Source: Sulfurospirillum halorespirans DSM 13726
Lineage (GTDB): Bacteria > Campylobacterota > Campylobacteria > Campylobacterales > Sulfurospirillaceae
Length of the DNA: 64,000 bases
Assembly: GCF_001723605.1 (NCBI RefSeq)
Contig: NZ_CP017111.1
Span: forward strand, 2,108,001 to 2,172,000
Direction: 5' to 3'
The translations under genes and the position numbers were made by a program. Shown here piece by piece: positions 63,071-64,000 of this stretch (position 1 is its first letter; each line of letters begins with the position of its first letter). The notes below the pieces were generated by a model. The model searched no databases and had not been told where the DNA came from. It was given only the letters and a program-made list of their open reading frames with translations.

Positions 63071-63142
63071 TTCCTATTCGCTTCGCGCTGAATTCTGATA
63101 TAATAAGTGCGTCTTCAATCAAAACACTGATGGATCTCAATC

Positions 63143-64000
63143 ATGAAAACCAATGCTTTTTTGAACAACGACACTCAAAAGTTAGAAGACGGGTTAGCGC
63201 TTTTTTTAAAAGAGTTTGAGCCTCTCTTTGAAAATTTTTTCACCTCCTTATGCACCAAATTCGATCCAACCATCGAAGCTTATAGCGCAAAAGAGATGGC
63301 GACTGCTCTAACACAAAGCCTCCTAAACACGCAAGATGCACCTCTTTTGTATGAAAAACTTTTCCTAGCACTGCGTCAAGACCACCCTTCTATAGACTTT
63401 GTGATACAAAAATCGATGGTTTATGTGCTTGAACACTCTGTTATCTTTGCACAAACATATTCGCTACCTTTGAACGTTGAGCTTCTATGTGAGCGTCTTT
63501 ACCAGCTGATTGACACACTTGCCTTGCATGCCAATGCTCTTTCATTGCAGAGCGATGCCGTGATTGATTATACGGATGTGATGGGGAAAATGCCCTCAAA
63601 AGCGTTTCAAAGTGATCTCAGCGATGATGTTCTCTTATCGCCACGTTATGAAATGATGAATATCTTTCAGCAAATGCTCGTCGAAAATCAAAAAAACATC
63701 TACTGCCTTAGCCTCTATGAGGGCATTCCTATCAGCTTAGAAGCAACGGTTGTAGAGATTTTGGATGCGAATGTAACGTTTCAAATGAGCCCACTGCAAG
63801 AAATAGCCATGCTTTTAGAAAATCAAGCGTTTCTTGTGAAAAATAGCTATTTCCCCAACCATCTCAAAGCCGATATTGTTCACATCGATTTTAAAACCAA
63901 TCACGTCACATTGACTAATTTTAGATACGTCCAAAGCATGCCCGCACTGCAACGAGAAGGGGTGCGTGTCTATCCTTCTAAAACATCCACTATCGCGTTG
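63143..64000 (+). CDS. Uncharacterised protein with possible PilZ domain, C-terminus outside window
   Basis: The frame is open from ATG 63143 to the window end (286 codons). The first 150 residues are helical and rich in Leu, without clear family motifs. Residues about 170-285 alternate hydrophobic residues in short strands (SLYEGIPISLEATVVEIL, VHIDFKTNHVTLTNFRYV) and then reach LQREGVRVYPSKTS, which has the RxxxR spacing of PilZ c-di-GMP-binding domains. The D/NxSxxG motif that should follow lies beyond the window edge. A c-di-GMP receptor is therefore a reasonable guess, not certain. Confidence 0.6.
   Translation, partial: MKTNAFLNNDTQKLEDGLALFLKEFEPLFENFFTSLCTKFDPTIEAYSAKEMATALTQSLLNTQDAPLLYEKLFLALRQDHPSIDFVIQKSMVYVLEHSVIFAQTYSLPLNVELLCERLYQLIDTLALHANALSLQSDAVIDYTDVMGKMPSKAFQSDLSDDVLLSPRYEMMNIFQQMLVENQKNIYCLSLYEGIPISLEATVVEILDANVTFQMSPLQEIAMLLENQAFLVKNSYFPNHLKADIVHIDFKTNHVTLTNFRYVQSMPALQREGVRVYPSKTSTIAL

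Noticed and set aside
1-64000. CRISPR array or phage region
   Set aside because: No regularly spaced repeats with unique spacers and no phage structural or integrase genes were seen.

Overview
The window reads as chromosomal DNA from a Campylobacterota (epsilonproteobacterial) anaerobe, most probably Sulfurospirillum or a close relative. The evidence is a fused IspDF, a Campylobacter-type dapD-mrp-ispDF-HP1021-sat block, futalosine-pathway menaquinone synthesis (mqnE), a Csd4/Pgp1-type cell-shape peptidase, a Hyf-type hydrogenase and many c-di-GMP and two-component proteins. Genes are dense, lie on both strands and often overlap by ATGA.

Layout. 1-8.5 kb: citrate/tricarboxylate uptake and activation: citC (cut by the window edge), an AbrB-family membrane protein, an OprD-like porin, a CitA/CitB-type two-component pair and tctCBA; two of the promoters share an exact 16-bp motif. 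8.8-12.9 kb: a hybrid sensor kinase and an HD-GYP response regulator. 12.9-16.9 kb: mqnE, purine permease, phosphoribosyltransferase and an MFS exporter. 17-24.1 kb: DUF350 and Qnr-like pentapeptide proteins, a solitary trpB, tRNA-Lys(CTT), glnD and glmS. 24.1-31 kb: a haem-binding diguanylate cyclase split by an IS, a radical SAM protein, HIT, Csd4-like peptidase, EAL-HDOD and a SelW-like selenoprotein whose in-frame UGA hides it from ordinary gene calling. 31-38.6 kb: K+ channel, RCK protein, AEC carrier, SUI1 and ABC-F factors and a GGDEF-EAL protein. 38.8-49.3 kb: a group 4 [NiFe] hydrogenase operon (hyfABCEFGHI plus HycH- and HycI-like maturation genes) with hyfB interrupted by a second copy of the same IS. 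49.5-55.3 kb: a GH17-GT2 beta-glucan synthase-like protein, then tungsten aldehyde:ferredoxin oxidoreductase with MoaD/ThiS and ThiF/MoeB partners. 55.3-57.2 kb: a diguanylate cyclase and two small paralogous Cys proteins. 57.4-64 kb: dapD, mrp, ispDF, an HP1021-like atypical regulator, a Sat-like protein and a partial gene.

Three signals stand out. (1) The 10-bp palindrome TTACATGTAA occurs exactly at least 26 times, inside and between genes, when a fraction of one copy would be expected. (2) Two 907-bp IS copies, each flanked by the triplet AAT, interrupt a diguanylate cyclase and hyfB; taking out the IS plus one AAT restores each frame exactly, so H2 metabolism through Hyf is probably lost or reduced in this strain. 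(3) A SelW-type CxxU selenoprotein with a candidate SECIS hairpin lies at 30795-31040. A repeated intergenic element (19.5 and 57.2 kb) and a 17-bp sequence shared by the hydrogenase and AOR upstream regions also deserve attention. All functional calls come from reading motifs and context; no database search was run.
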